Of a DNA stretch of 64,000 bases, positions 37,323-46,871 are shown piece by piece. The stretch spans positions 1 to 64,000 of the forward strand of contig NZ_BCTN01000013.1 of the NCBI RefSeq assembly GCF_001571305.1, in the 5' to 3' direction. The DNA is from Erwinia persicina NBRC 102418. GTDB lineage: Bacteria > Pseudomonadota > Gammaproteobacteria > Enterobacterales > Enterobacteriaceae. The notes beneath the pieces were generated by a model. It was not told the origin of the DNA, did no database searches, and worked only from the letters and a program-made list of their open reading frames with translations. Numbering within the stretch: position 1 is the first letter of the stretch; every line of letters begins with the position of its first letter. Position numbers and translations under genes: made by a program.

Positions 37323-37503
37323 AGTAATTTCAGGTGTAGCGCCATGTAGACTGTTGATAAACGACCCAATACTGGCCAACTGTGACCGGCTGCACATTAT
37401 ATGTGCATAATGGTCCCAGAAGAAACCAGCATTTTCCCTGTTGAACTATCTTTACGATAAATTGTCTGCAATGCCACCCTTTCAGCGATGCAAAATGCGG
37501 GTA

Positions 37504-39324
37504 TCAGGGTTGCCACAGTGGATCTTTTCCGCTGAGTTTACGGTCAAGGAAGAAAGCGGTACTGATCAGCGCCAGGTGGGTTAACGCCTGTGGCGTATTA
37601 CCCAGCGCATGTCCCCGGCTGTCAAACTCTTCAGCGTACAGGCCGACATGATTGGCGTAATTTAGCAGTTTCTCAAACTCAAAGTGTGCTTCATCAAGCC
37701 GACCCGCACGGGCAAGACACTCTACGTACCAGAACGAGCAGGCGGCAAACGCGCCTTCTTCGCCCTGAAGCCCGTCAGCCGGGGTTTCACTCACGTTATA
37801 GCGCCGCACCATGCCATCACTGACCAGCTTGTCTTTAATGACGTCCAGCGTCGCCAGCCAGTCGGGATCGGTCGCGCCGACGAAACGTACCAGCGGCATC
37901 AGCAGCATGGAGGCATCGACAAATTCACCGTGGCGTGTCGCGACAAAGTGGCCATTTTTGTGCCAGAAGTTCTGCCAGATATCGGTGCGGATCGCATCGC
38001 GGGCAGCGGCCCAGCGCTCGGCAGGCATCGACAGTGAGCGCTTTTCCCCCAGCCTGAGTGCCCGATCCATCGCCACCCAGCACATCAGCCGCGAGTGGAG
38101 AAAATGCTGGGGTTCACCGCGCATCTCCCAGATGCCGGCATCGGTCTGGTTCCAGTGTTCAGCAACGTAATCAATCATCCTGCTGACGTGGTTCCAGCCG
38201 CGCTGGGAAATGGCTTCCCCGTATTTATTTGCCAGGTAGATGGCATCCATCAGTTCGCCGTAGATATCCAGCTGTGACTGGTGCCATGCATCATTACCAA
38301 TGCGCACCGGCAGGGAACCGGCATAACCGGACAGATTAAGCAGCTCACTCTCATGCAGCTCTGTTCCACCGTCAAGGCGGTACATTATCTGGAGTTTTTC
38401 CACGTCGCTGTGACTGTTCTCCACGCAGCGCGCCACCCAGTGAGTGAAGTGCTTCGCCTCGTCCACATAGCCCAGGCGCATCAGGGCATACATGCTGAAG
38501 GAGGCATCGCGGATCCACGAAGCGCGGTAGTCCCAGTTGCGTTCTCCCCCCAGCTCTTCCGGCAGGCCGAACGTCGCGGCTGCTGCGATGGAGCCGTGTT
38601 GCCATGAGGTCAGCAGCTTCAGCGTGATTGCCGAGCGAGTCACCATTTCCCGCCAGCGGCCCTGATAGCTGCTCTGTGCGCTCCAGTGCCGCCAGTAAGC
38701 CAGTGTGGCATCAAAACAGGTGTCACTGCTGTTTTCGTTAGCATGATCCAGGTGGTGATCTTCATCCGCGCCGAAGATAAACTCGCGCGACTCGCCGGCC
38801 GTCAGGGTAAATTGTGCCACCGCTGCCGCCTTATCCAGCCCGAAATCAGCCCCGCCCGTCAGTCGCAGCGTGGGCTGGCCGTCAGCGTGGAAGGTTACCG
38901 CCCCGTCATGCAGGGTGGCCGTGGTGGCCGCCCGGGCATAATCATGAACCGGGGCGCAGCGCAGATTAAGGGTGGCGGTGCCGTGGACAACCTTAATGCG
39001 GCGAATGATGCGCGGCAGGCGATCTTCCCGCTGGCATACCGGCATATAGTCGGTGACTTCCACCACCCCCTGATCGTCCAGCCAGCGGGTTTGCAGGATG
39101 GCGGTATCGGGCAGGTAGATCTGCATCCGGCGGGCATCTGGCCAGTCCGGGCTGAGGCTGAAAATCCCGGCATCATCACTGTCGAGCAGGGCAGTGAAAA
39201 TGGAGGGACTGTCGAGGTTGGGCCAGCAGAAATAGTCGAGGGAACCGTCAGTAGCGATCAGTGCGCAGGTGCGCAAATCGCCAATGACACCGTGGTCTTC
39301 TATGTGTCGTTTTATCGTATTCAT
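37504..39324 (-). CDS. glycoside hydrolase family 15 protein
   Basis: The 606 residues match bacterial GH15 proteins (glucoamylase/trehalase-like): an N-terminal beta-rich domain beginning IEDHGVIGDLRTCALIATDGSLDYFCWPNLDSPSIF in part, and an (alpha/alpha)6 barrel with NWDYRASWIRDASFSMYALMRLG near 260-280 and GEEGAFAACSFWYVECLARAG near 535, which should carry the catalytic glutamates. No signal peptide is seen, so it is cytoplasmic; trehalose or an alpha-glucan is the likely substrate. No trehalose genes adjoin it. Confidence 0.88.
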   Translation of the reverse strand: MNTIKRHIEDHGVIGDLRTCALIATDGSLDYFCWPNLDSPSIFTALLDSDDAGIFSLSPDWPDARRMQIYLPDTAILQTRWLDDQGVVEVTDYMPVCQREDRLPRIIRRIKVVHGTATLNLRCAPVHDYARAATTATLHDGAVTFHADGQPTLRLTGGADFGLDKAAAVAQFTLTAGESREFIFGADEDHHLDHANENSSDTCFDATLAYWRHWSAQSSYQGRWREMVTRSAITLKLLTSWQHGSIAAAATFGLPEELGGERNWDYRASWIRDASFSMYALMRLGYVDEAKHFTHWVARCVENSHSDVEKLQIMYRLDGGTELHESELLNLSGYAGSLPVRIGNDAWHQSQLDIYGELMDAIYLANKYGEAISQRGWNHVSRMIDYVAEHWNQTDAGIWEMRGEPQHFLHSRLMCWVAMDRALRLGEKRSLSMPAERWAAARDAIRTDIWQNFWHKNGHFVATRHGEFVDASMLLMPLVRFVGATDPDWLATLDVIKDKLVSDGMVRRYNVSETPADGLQGEEGAFAACSFWYVECLARAGRLDEAHFEFEKLLNYANHVGLYAEEFDSRGHALGNTPQALTHLALISTAFFLDRKLSGKDPLWQP

Positions 39325-39364
39325 CGTTTAACTATAGCGGCCCCAGAGAAAGCGAAGCGTAAAG

Positions 39365-40132
39365 TCAGCTATCGTCACGTAAAAAACGTTCTTCCAGCGT
39401 AGCCTGCAGGGTCAGCATCGCCTGTTCAGCGTGGTGCATGTGGTCACGCATAATGCGCTCCACGGCAGGGGCATCCTGTCGGCGCAGCGCATCAATCAGC
39501 TGATACTGATACTCAATCCCCTGGCGGCGATCGACCGGCTGCGGCTGCTGATAGATATCTTTGCACACCGCCAGATCTTTCAGCAGCCGCTGGAGGAAGC
39601 GGCAGAAGAAGGCCAGCAGCGGATTTGCGGAATAACTGGCGACCACGCTGTGAAAGTCCAGCTCCGCCATGCGCTGATCCCAGCGCTCCTGCTCACTGGC
39701 GGGCGCATGATCGTAGACGCGGATCAGCTGATGCAGATGTTGAAAACCGGCTTCGTCAATCTGCCCGATGGCGCTGACCGCCACCTGGGGCTCCAGCGTT
39801 TTACGCAGTGCATAGATATGGCTGATGCTCAGTTCCCGGGTAAACAGATAGTTTGACAGCAGGCTCATGGCGCGGGCTTCCGGCATACTGTCGATAAACG
39901 CACCGCCGCCGGGGCCGGTACGCGTGCGGATCAGCCCCTGTGCTTCCAGCGCTTTCAACGCCTCGCGTACGGTACTCTTTCCGGCAGAAAAGCGGGTCAT
40001 CAGATCCTTCTCCTGCGGCAGACGATCGCCGGGGAGCAGATTATCATCAACAATGCTCTGCTTAATGGCATCGATAATGGTGTCGGTTCGCTTACGCTTT
40101 ACCGCATCGGGCGGCGTGGAGACTGAGGACAT
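39365..40132 (-). CDS. GntR/FadR-family transcriptional regulator
   Basis: I start at ATG 40132, with AGGTGACC ahead, giving 255 residues. Residues about 15-80 form the winged helix (LPGDRLPQEKDLMTRFSAGKSTVREALKALEAQGL in part), and the rest is an all-helical FCD ligand domain with metal-type His residues (ELDFHSVV, RDHMHHAEQAM). It lies 13 bp downstream of the ABC ATPase and so is the last gene of the peptide-transporter operon, making it the obvious local regulator. Its ligand is unknown. Confidence 0.88.
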   Translation of the reverse strand: MSSVSTPPDAVKRKRTDTIIDAIKQSIVDDNLLPGDRLPQEKDLMTRFSAGKSTVREALKALEAQGLIRTRTGPGGGAFIDSMPEARAMSLLSNYLFTRELSISHIYALRKTLEPQVAVSAIGQIDEAGFQHLHQLIRVYDHAPASEQERWDQRMAELDFHSVVASYSANPLLAFFCRFLQRLLKDLAVCKDIYQQPQPVDRRQGIEYQYQLIDALRRQDAPAVERIMRDHMHHAEQAMLTLQATLEERFLRDDS

Positions 40133-40145
40133 GGTCACCTGTATA

Positions 40146-40961
40146 TCAGAAAGTGGGCTGAACGCCTGGCGGCGTGGCCTGCCAGGCTGGCGCGCTGGCC
40201 AGCAGCTGACGGCTGTATTCATGCGCGGGGGCACTGAACAGCGTTTGTGTGGCGGCGCACTCCACAATAGTACCAGAATTCATCACCGCCACGCGGTCGG
40301 CAATCGATTCCACCACCGCCAGATCGTGACTGATAAAAAGGTAAGAAAGGCCAAACTGCTGTTTGAGATCCTCCAGCAGCAGTAGAACCTGCGCCTGTAC
40401 GGAGACATCAAGTGCGCTGACGGGCTCATCCAGCACCAGGATCCGGGCTTCTGCGGCCAGTGCGCGGGCAATGGCCAGCCGCTGGGCCTGACCGCCGGAA
40501 AACTCGTGCGGATAGCAGTGCAGGGCGTCGTGAGGCATATTGACCGCCGTCAGGAGTTGCTGCAGACGAGGCAGACAGGCACTGGCCCGATAGCCGCACA
40601 GGCGCTGCAGCGGGACGCTGAGGATCTGCTGAATCGTTTTGCGCGGATTCAGTGAGGCCACCGGGTCCTGAAACACATACTGGATGGTTTTGCCAAAGGC
40701 CTGGACGCCGCGCTGCGCCAGAACACGGGCATCCTCGCCCTGCAGGGTCAGGCTGCCTGAAGTCGGAGACTCCAGCCCGACCAGCATCCGTGCCAGGGTG
40801 CTTTTGCCGCTGCCGCTTTCCCCCACCACCGCAAGCGTTTCCCCCTGCCAGAGGTCCAGGCTGATGCCCTTTACGGCATCGACGGAGGCACTGCGCTGCC
40901 ACCAGCCACCGTGGCCGTGATAGGTTTTCTTCAGATCGTGTATTTCAATCACTTTTTTCAT
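40146..40961 (-). CDS. peptide/nickel-type ABC transporter ATP-binding protein (DppF-like)
   Basis: Starting at ATG 40961, the 271 residues show Walker A VVGESGSGKST, Q-loop YVFQDPVASLNPRKT, signature FSGGQAQRLAIARAL, Walker B ILVLDEPVSALD and H-loop FISHDLAVV. The ATG overlaps the stop of the upstream fused gene by 4 bases. It is the second ATPase of a Dpp/Opp-type importer; transported compound unknown. Confidence 0.93.
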   Translation of the reverse strand: MKKVIEIHDLKKTYHGHGGWWQRSASVDAVKGISLDLWQGETLAVVGESGSGKSTLARMLVGLESPTSGSLTLQGEDARVLAQRGVQAFGKTIQYVFQDPVASLNPRKTIQQILSVPLQRLCGYRASACLPRLQQLLTAVNMPHDALHCYPHEFSGGQAQRLAIARALAAEARILVLDEPVSALDVSVQAQVLLLLEDLKQQFGLSYLFISHDLAVVESIADRVAVMNSGTIVECAATQTLFSAPAHEYSRQLLASAPAWQATPPGVQPTF

Positions 40962-42727
40962 GATGTCTCCCGCGCGTGCAGCTGACGGATCTGTTGCAGG
41001 AAGGCCCGGCCCTGGCCGCGCTGCGGCACGCTGGCAATCAGCCGCCGCGTGTAGTCGTGGCGCGGAGCCTGCAGTACCGAGGCGGTACTGCCGCTTTCCA
41101 CGATTTCCCCATGACGCATCACCGCGACCCGATCGCACATCTCGCTGACCACAGCAAAGTCATGGGTGATAAACAGCAGCGCCAGCCCGCGTTTGTGGCG
41201 CAGATCGTTCAGCAGCGCCAGAATGCGTGCCTGTACCGTCACGTCCAGCGCGGTGGTCGGTTCGTCGGCAATAATCACCTGCGGATCGTTAGCCAGGGCG
41301 ATGGCAATCCCGACACGCTGGCGCTGGCCGCCGGAAAGCTGATGCGGCCAGGCATCAAAGCGCTCTGCGGCGTGCTGAATACCGGTATCTTCCAGCAGCG
41401 TAATCGCCTTAGCGCGTGCCGCCGCCGCACTCAGCGGCTGGTGGCACTGGATCGCCTCAACCAGCTGCTGGCCGATGCGCATCTGCGGGTGCAGTGATGT
41501 CAGCGGATCCTGGAATATATAGGCCACCCGTACGCCGCGCCGCTGTTGTATGGCCGCCGGTGAGAGCGACAGCAGCTCTTCGTTGCCCAGCCAGATGCTA
41601 CCGCCGGTGATCACGCCGGGCGGGGAGGCAACCAGCCCCATAATCGCCAGCGCACTGACGCTTTTTCCGGAACCGCTCTCACCGATCAGGCCGAGACACT
41701 CGCCGGCGTGTAAATGGAAGCTGATGCCTTTTACCGTCGGGACGCGTTGCTGACCCCGGCTGAAGGCCACCTGTAAACCGGCCACTTCCAGCAGCGCCTC
41801 CGGGTGGGCACGTGCCGGGATCTGCGCGCGGTCGACGGTGGTCATGGCCTGCGAACGCAGCAGGGCGCCGGACTTCAGGCGCGGATCCAGCAGATCGCGC
41901 ACGCCGTCGCCAAGCAGGTTAAAGCCAATCACCAGCAGGAAGATCATTACCCCCGGCACCAGGGCGACGTGGGGAGCGATAAACAGCTGGCTGCGCCCCT
42001 GGCCAAGCATCGATCCTAAATCTGCATCCGGTGGCTGGGTTCCCAGGCCGAGAAATGACAGCCCGGCGGTTTCCAGAATCATCCAGCCGATAGTGGTAGA
42101 GAGGGTGACGACAATCAGCGGCAGGACGTTAGGCAGCACTTCCGTTAACAGGATCTGGGTGTGGTTTTTACCGGACAGCCTGGCTGCCTGAATAAAGTCG
42201 CGTTCGCGCAGGCCGAGGGTCAGGCCACGCACGTTGCGGGCAAAGAAAGGAATATTGACCAGTGCAATGGCATACAGCGCATTCAGCAGCCCCGGGCCGA
42301 GGACGGCGACGATCGCCAGAGCCAGTAATATATACGGGAAGGCCATGATCATATCGATCAACCGCATCAAAATATTGTCGGTGCGCCCGGCGGCGTAACC
42401 GGCAATCAGCCCGATCAGCGTGCCACACACCGCCGCCAGCAGGGTGGCGCTCAGGCCGACGGCCACCGACACCCGCGTACCCCACAACAGGCGAGACAGC
42501 ATATCGCGTCCCAGTGCATCCGTGCCCAGCAGATGACCCGGCGTCAGCGGCGGCGCCAGCCGTTTAAGCAGATCGGTGGCATCCGGGTCCGGCAGCGGCA
42601 GCAGTGGCGCGAGCAGCGCTGCCGTGATGGTGACAATCAGCAGCAGCAGTCCCAGCGCCGCCAGGCGGTTATGCAGCAACAGCGACCAGCCGGTGCGTCG
42701 TGCGGGAGGGGAGGTGTTAACAGTCAT
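40958..42727 (-). CDS. fused ABC permease-ATPase (DppC-DppD fusion)
   Basis: The 589 residues join two proteins that are usually separate. Residues 1-290 are a DppC-type permease with about six helices and the EAA-like loop region RDFIQAARLSGKNHTQILLTEVLPN (cut here). Residues 310-589 are a DppD-type ATPase with Walker A GESGSGKS (349-356), signature LSGGQ (464-468), Walker B VIIADEP and FITHDFAVVSE. The linker is about 20 residues and the frame is continuous, so this is a real fusion, not a missed stop. Ends overlap both neighbours by 4 bases, coupling all parts. Confidence 0.92.
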   Translation of the reverse strand: MTVNTSPPARRTGWSLLLHNRLAALGLLLLIVTITAALLAPLLPLPDPDATDLLKRLAPPLTPGHLLGTDALGRDMLSRLLWGTRVSVAVGLSATLLAAVCGTLIGLIAGYAAGRTDNILMRLIDMIMAFPYILLALAIVAVLGPGLLNALYAIALVNIPFFARNVRGLTLGLRERDFIQAARLSGKNHTQILLTEVLPNVLPLIVVTLSTTIGWMILETAGLSFLGLGTQPPDADLGSMLGQGRSQLFIAPHVALVPGVMIFLLVIGFNLLGDGVRDLLDPRLKSGALLRSQAMTTVDRAQIPARAHPEALLEVAGLQVAFSRGQQRVPTVKGISFHLHAGECLGLIGESGSGKSVSALAIMGLVASPPGVITGGSIWLGNEELLSLSPAAIQQRRGVRVAYIFQDPLTSLHPQMRIGQQLVEAIQCHQPLSAAAARAKAITLLEDTGIQHAAERFDAWPHQLSGGQRQRVGIAIALANDPQVIIADEPTTALDVTVQARILALLNDLRHKRGLALLFITHDFAVVSEMCDRVAVMRHGEIVESGSTASVLQAPRHDYTRRLIASVPQRGQGRAFLQQIRQLHARETS

Positions 42728-43671
42728 GATTTTACCCTCGGGTCAAGACAGGCCTGAACGATGTCGGTCAGCAGATTAATCAGTACGTAGGCAATGGCCG
42801 CCACCAGCACGCCGCCCTGCACCAGCAGCAGATCGCGCGTGGAGACCGCTTTAACCAGCATGGCCCCCAGGCCCGGCCACTGAAACACGGTTTCGATATA
42901 CACCGCCCCGCCGAGCACAAACCCGGCCTGAATGCCAATGGCCGGGATCACCGACACCAGAGCCACGCGAAAGGCGTGACGCCAGATCACCCGGCGCTCG
43001 CTGACGCCTTTGGCACGGGCGGTGCGGATATAGTCCTGGCGCAGGACTTCCAGCATTGCGGTACGTGTCAGGCGCGCGATCACCCCGGTCGCGACAATGG
43101 CCAGGGTGATGGCGGGCAGGGTCAGATGATGCAGCAGATCCAGCACATCGCCGCCGCCGTAAATGGCGAACATCCCGGAGGCCGGGAACCAGCGCAGGCT
43201 GACGGCAAACAGCATAATCATCAGCAGGCCGATGAGAAAAGAGGGCAGCGAAATGCCGATCAGCACCAGCAGGGTGATGATTCTGTCGCCCCAGCCAAAC
43301 TGACGTACGGCGGAGGTCACTCCCGCCAGCAGGCCGAAAACAACGCTTAACAGCAGGGCGCAGCCGCCGAGCAGCAGCGTGGCGTTCAGACGCTCCAGTA
43401 CTTCATCAATCACCGGGCGATTCAGCACGTAGGAGCGTCCGAAATCGCCGTGCAGCAGGTTGTTAACCCAGATAAAATACTGCTGCCATAGCGGTTTATC
43501 CAGACCCAGCTCGGCGCTGACGCGGGCGACGTTTTCCGGGGTGGCAAAGGCCCCCAGCAGCGCCTGTGCCGGGTTGCCGGGGATCATCGCCATCAACAGA
43601 AAAACAATCAGCGACAGCCCGATTATTACCGGGATCACCCCGATCAGACGCCGTAATAAAAAGCTCCACAT
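42724..43671 (-). CDS. peptide/nickel-type ABC permease (DppB-like)
   Basis: The 315 residues have six hydrophobic segments, an N-terminal MWSFLLRRLIGVIPVIIGLS typical of DppB/OppB, and the LGLDKPLWQQYFIWVNNLLHGDFGRS loop in part. The ATPase-contact loop is TAMLEVLRQDYIRTARAKG. It overlaps the fused gene by 4 bases and follows the binding-protein gene by 15 bp. It pairs with the permease half of the fusion. Confidence 0.93.
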   Translation of the reverse strand: MWSFLLRRLIGVIPVIIGLSLIVFLLMAMIPGNPAQALLGAFATPENVARVSAELGLDKPLWQQYFIWVNNLLHGDFGRSYVLNRPVIDEVLERLNATLLLGGCALLLSVVFGLLAGVTSAVRQFGWGDRIITLLVLIGISLPSFLIGLLMIMLFAVSLRWFPASGMFAIYGGGDVLDLLHHLTLPAITLAIVATGVIARLTRTAMLEVLRQDYIRTARAKGVSERRVIWRHAFRVALVSVIPAIGIQAGFVLGGAVYIETVFQWPGLGAMLVKAVSTRDLLLVQGGVLVAAIAYVLINLLTDIVQACLDPRVKS

Positions 43672-43686
43672 AGCAGGCCTCCTCCG

Positions 43687-45258
43687 TCAGGGTTTACTGA
43701 CCTGATGCAGGATCAGGTTGAAGTTGGGTTGCAGGGCAAAGTTCTGCACCTGGCGGGTGGTGACGGCGTTCTGTTTCCAGTTGGCGACAAACAGCCAGGG
43801 GGCGTCGTCGTGAACGATGGCCTGCACCTGGCGATACAGTGCTCCACGCTTCTGCTGATCGCTGGTACTGCGGGCTTCATCCAGCAGGGTGTCGACCTGC
43901 GGGTTGCTGTAGTAACCCGAGTTGAAGCCGCCCTTATCCGGCCAGGCGTCGCGTCGCAGCGTCAGGAAGGGCAGCGTATCCGGGTCGTTAGTCATCCACG
44001 CCATCTCTGCCATCTGGGTCTGCGGCGTCAGCCCGGCGTTCACTTTCGCCAGGTAGGTGTTCCATTCCCAGGTCTGGATCTTCACGTTCAGCCCCACGGC
44101 TTTCAGATCGGCCTGAATGGCCGTTGCCATCGGCACCGGATCCAGCATGCCTGATCCGCCCTCGGTGACAAAGAAGTTCAGCGTGGCGCCTTCGGCTCCG
44201 GCTTCCTTCAGCAGCGCGCGGGCTTTGGCCGGGTCATACGGATAAGGACTGACGTCTTTGTTCGCGGCCCATGTAAACGCTGACGGGATAGGGCCGTCGG
44301 CCACCTGCGCGGACCCCTGCAACACGTTGTCGACCAGCGCCTGCTTGTTGACCGCGTAGTTCACCGCCTGGCGGACGCGTTTATCGTTAAACGGCTTTTC
44401 GCGGGTGTTCAGCAGCAGAAACCAGACGTGCGGACCGACGGCCTGGTGGAGCTGAAACTGGGGATTACCGGCAAAGGTGTTCACCGTATCCGGTGGCACC
44501 TCGACCATGGCATCAATCCCCCCTGAGAGCATCTCTGCGGTGCGGGTGTTGCCGTCGGTGATCGGACGGAATACCACGGCTTCCAGCTTTGGCGCACCGT
44601 CCCAGTAATCTTTATTCGCGGTCAGGACGACGCGCTGATTCGCCTGCCATTCATCAAAACGGAAGGCCCCGGTGCCAACCGGATGGCGGCCCACGTCTTT
44701 ATCATATTTTTTCACGGCGGCCGGGGAGACAATCAGCCCGGCGGGCGTGGCAAGATTGGAAAGCAGCGGAGCAAAAGGCTGCTTCAGCGTAAAGACTACC
44801 GTCTGCGCATCCGGCGTGGTGATGGTATCGATGGAGGAGAAGAAGAAGCTCAGCGGAAACGGGCCGGTGTGATAGTACGGATGTTGCTTATTGAGCATCC
44901 GTTCAAAAGTAAATTTCACCGCGCCGGCGTTAAACGGCGTGCCATCCTGGAAGGTCACGCCTTCACGCAGGTGAAAGGTATAACGCCGCCCGTCCGGGCT
45001 GATGTCCCAGCGGCTGGCCAGTGCCGGCTCAATGGTGAGTGAGCCGGGGGCATTACGGACCAGACCATCGTAAATATTCACCAGAATGCGTGAATCGTTA
45101 GCGGCGGTCGCCACCTGAGGATCAAGCGACTGCGGTTCGGCCACCTGGCCTACGACCAGCACGCCGGGAGGCGACTCAGCCCCGGCCTGGGGGGCCAGCG
45201 TCAGCAGGGCAAGGCAGGCGGTAAGACAGTGCAACCCGGTGCGTAGCGATTTGAACAT
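43687..45258 (-). CDS. ABC transporter periplasmic substrate-binding protein, family 5
   Basis: The 523 residues start with a signal peptide (LHCLTACLALLTLAPQAGAE) and match family-5 binding proteins for peptides, nickel or glutathione: EPQSLDPQVATAANDSRIL, YDGLVR, FHLREGVTFQDGTPFNA, and a C-terminal NWKQNAVTTRQVQNF. It is the first gene of the five-gene transporter operon. The ligand cannot be assigned from sequence. Confidence 0.92.
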   Translation of the reverse strand: MFKSLRTGLHCLTACLALLTLAPQAGAESPPGVLVVGQVAEPQSLDPQVATAANDSRILVNIYDGLVRNAPGSLTIEPALASRWDISPDGRRYTFHLREGVTFQDGTPFNAGAVKFTFERMLNKQHPYYHTGPFPLSFFFSSIDTITTPDAQTVVFTLKQPFAPLLSNLATPAGLIVSPAAVKKYDKDVGRHPVGTGAFRFDEWQANQRVVLTANKDYWDGAPKLEAVVFRPITDGNTRTAEMLSGGIDAMVEVPPDTVNTFAGNPQFQLHQAVGPHVWFLLLNTREKPFNDKRVRQAVNYAVNKQALVDNVLQGSAQVADGPIPSAFTWAANKDVSPYPYDPAKARALLKEAGAEGATLNFFVTEGGSGMLDPVPMATAIQADLKAVGLNVKIQTWEWNTYLAKVNAGLTPQTQMAEMAWMTNDPDTLPFLTLRRDAWPDKGGFNSGYYSNPQVDTLLDEARSTSDQQKRGALYRQVQAIVHDDAPWLFVANWKQNAVTTRQVQNFALQPNFNLILHQVSKP

Positions 45259-45330
45259 AGCGGTCCTCGTTAAGCAGAGCGATCACCGCACCAGTGTGAC
45301 ATGCGGATGAACAAAGTTTGTCCTGTTTGT

Positions 45331-45348
45331 TATTTATGCGTATAAATA
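45331..45348. promoter_or_regulatory. palindrome 1 in transporter/DUF1028 divergent promoter
   Basis: TATTTAT-GCGT-ATAAATA, perfect 7-bp arms. It shares the ATTTAT-N4-ATAAAT core with the second palindrome; the centres are 32 bp apart, about three helical turns. Candidate operator of the GntR-family regulator encoded at the end of the operon. Confidence 0.6.
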
Positions 45349-45362
45349 GGGTTAAGTGCAAT

Positions 45363-45380
45363 AATTTATCCATATAAATT
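45363..45380. promoter_or_regulatory. palindrome 2 in transporter/DUF1028 divergent promoter
   Basis: AATTTAT-CCAT-ATAAATT, perfect 7-bp arms, on the same face of the helix as palindrome 1 and closer to the DUF1028 start. The paired spacing suggests two regulator dimers. Confidence 0.6.
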
Positions 45381-45407
45381 TGATCTGCCTGACAGAAGGA
45401 GGGTGCA

Positions 45408-46052
45408 ATGACCTTTTCCATTGTGGCACGCGATGCGCAGAGCGGCGCGCTGGCGGCGGCCGCTGCTACGGGCGGCCCGGCGGTAGGGGCGCTGGTGATC
45501 CACGGCCGGGCCCGCACCGGGGCAATCGCAACTCAGGCCCTGACGAATCCGCTGTACGGTATTCGCGGTCTGGAGCTGCTGACGGCGGGACTGAGTGCGG
45601 AGCAGACGCTGCACCTGTTGCTGAAAGAAGATGAGGCGCGCGAGCGGCGGCAGTTGCTGATCGTTGATAACGCCGGGGCAACAGCGCACTGGAGCGGCAG
45701 CCTGTGCGGGGCCTGGTTCAGCAGCGTGGCGGGGGGGCAACTGGCCGTAGCGGGCAATATGCTGGCAGGCGATCGCGTGCTGGTATCCATGCAGACGGCG
45801 TTTGAACGCGCCGCCAGCCTGCCGCTGGCCGATCGGATGCTGGCGGCGCTAAACGCAGCGCAGCAGGCCGGAGGGGATGAGCGGGGCATCCGCTCTGCGG
45901 CGCTGAAAGTGTGGGACACACGGCCTTATGCGGAGATTGATCTGCGCGTTGACTGGTCGGATGCCCCGCTGACACAGCTGGCGGAAGTGCTTGAACAGGT
46001 CAGGGCACCGGCCTATGCGGACTTTTTCCGGCACCTGCCGGGGAGCGGTTGA
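45408..46052 (+). CDS. DUF1028 family protein
   Basis: The 214 residues match DUF1028 over the full length, from MTFSIVARDAQSGALAAAAATGG to RVDWSDAPLTQLAEVLEQ. The internal AVAGNMLAGDRVL motif is characteristic. The family has an Ntn-hydrolase-like fold but no settled activity. AGGAGG precedes the start. Being divergent from a peptide-type transporter and its GntR regulator suggests it acts on the imported compound, perhaps as an amidase or peptidase; that is inference. Confidence 0.88.
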   Translation: MTFSIVARDAQSGALAAAAATGGPAVGALVIHGRARTGAIATQALTNPLYGIRGLELLTAGLSAEQTLHLLLKEDEARERRQLLIVDNAGATAHWSGSLCGAWFSSVAGGQLAVAGNMLAGDRVLVSMQTAFERAASLPLADRMLAALNAAQQAGGDERGIRSAALKVWDTRPYAEIDLRVDWSDAPLTQLAEVLEQVRAPAYADFFRHLPGSG

Positions 46053-46078
46053 TCTCCCTGATCCCGCGTCGCTAATCT

Positions 46079-46648
46079 TTACTGTTTATGCGTTTTGTTG
46101 CGGTGTTTCACCGCCCAGCGGACTCCCCACACGACGACCACCGCCAGCAGCAGCCAGAACAGATGCTTCAGGTGATGATCGAGCTGATGCAGCCAGGGGG
46201 CAATCACCCGGCCGCCCAGATAGCCGAGGGTGACAAAAATGACCGCCCACAGCGCCGCGCCGACCAGGTTAAACAGTAAAAACTTACGCGGCGACAGCCT
46301 GCTGGCACCAATGATAATTGGCCCGACAATGCGCAGTCCGTACATAAAACGTACGCCGATGACGAACAGAACCGGGCGTTTGCGGATTAAGCGGTTAGCA
46401 CGATCGATCTGCTGCTGATGTTTCCGGAACCGATGGAGGATCGGTTCCCCGTAGCGGCGGCCAATAAAGAACAGGGCTGTATCACCCAAAATTCCGCCGC
46501 ACATCGCCACCAGCACCACCCAGCCATAGCGCAGCAGCCCCTCATGGGCAGCGACACCGCCCAGCAGGGTAAAGGTTTCGCCTTCAGCCAGACAGCCAAT
46601 AAATAATGCCCAGTAGCCATACTGGGAAATCAGCGCATTCACATCCAT
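46079..46648 (-). CDS. yohD: DedA-family inner-membrane protein (YohD-like)
   Basis: The 189 residues fit the DedA/SNARE-associated family: an N-terminal re-entrant region GCLAEGETFTLLGGVAAHEG, GGILGDTALFFIGRRYG, and the conserved VIGVRFMYGLRIVGPIIIGAS. DedA proteins move phospholipid or undecaprenyl phosphate and maintain membrane homeostasis. Its place beside yohC matches E. coli yohD. Confidence 0.88.
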   Translation of the reverse strand: MDVNALISQYGYWALFIGCLAEGETFTLLGGVAAHEGLLRYGWVVLVAMCGGILGDTALFFIGRRYGEPILHRFRKHQQQIDRANRLIRKRPVLFVIGVRFMYGLRIVGPIIIGASRLSPRKFLLFNLVGAALWAVIFVTLGYLGGRVIAPWLHQLDHHLKHLFWLLLAVVVVWGVRWAVKHRNKTHKQ

Positions 46649-46871
46649 CAGAAAACCGGTACTCCTCAGTGTATTTGTGCCGCTAAGTCTAACCCTTTTA
46701 ACAAATCTTGCAGCCTCAGTGCTGTCAGACGCTTTATTTTTTGCATGTAATGAAGTGCTTAATACATTTCATCACGGGTTAAAAAACAAACTATTCAGAG
46801 CCGCTTATACTTGAAGAGATGCCGCCCTGAACAGTGCCTGCTGGCGGTCCGTCGTACAGAGGAGTGACGCT

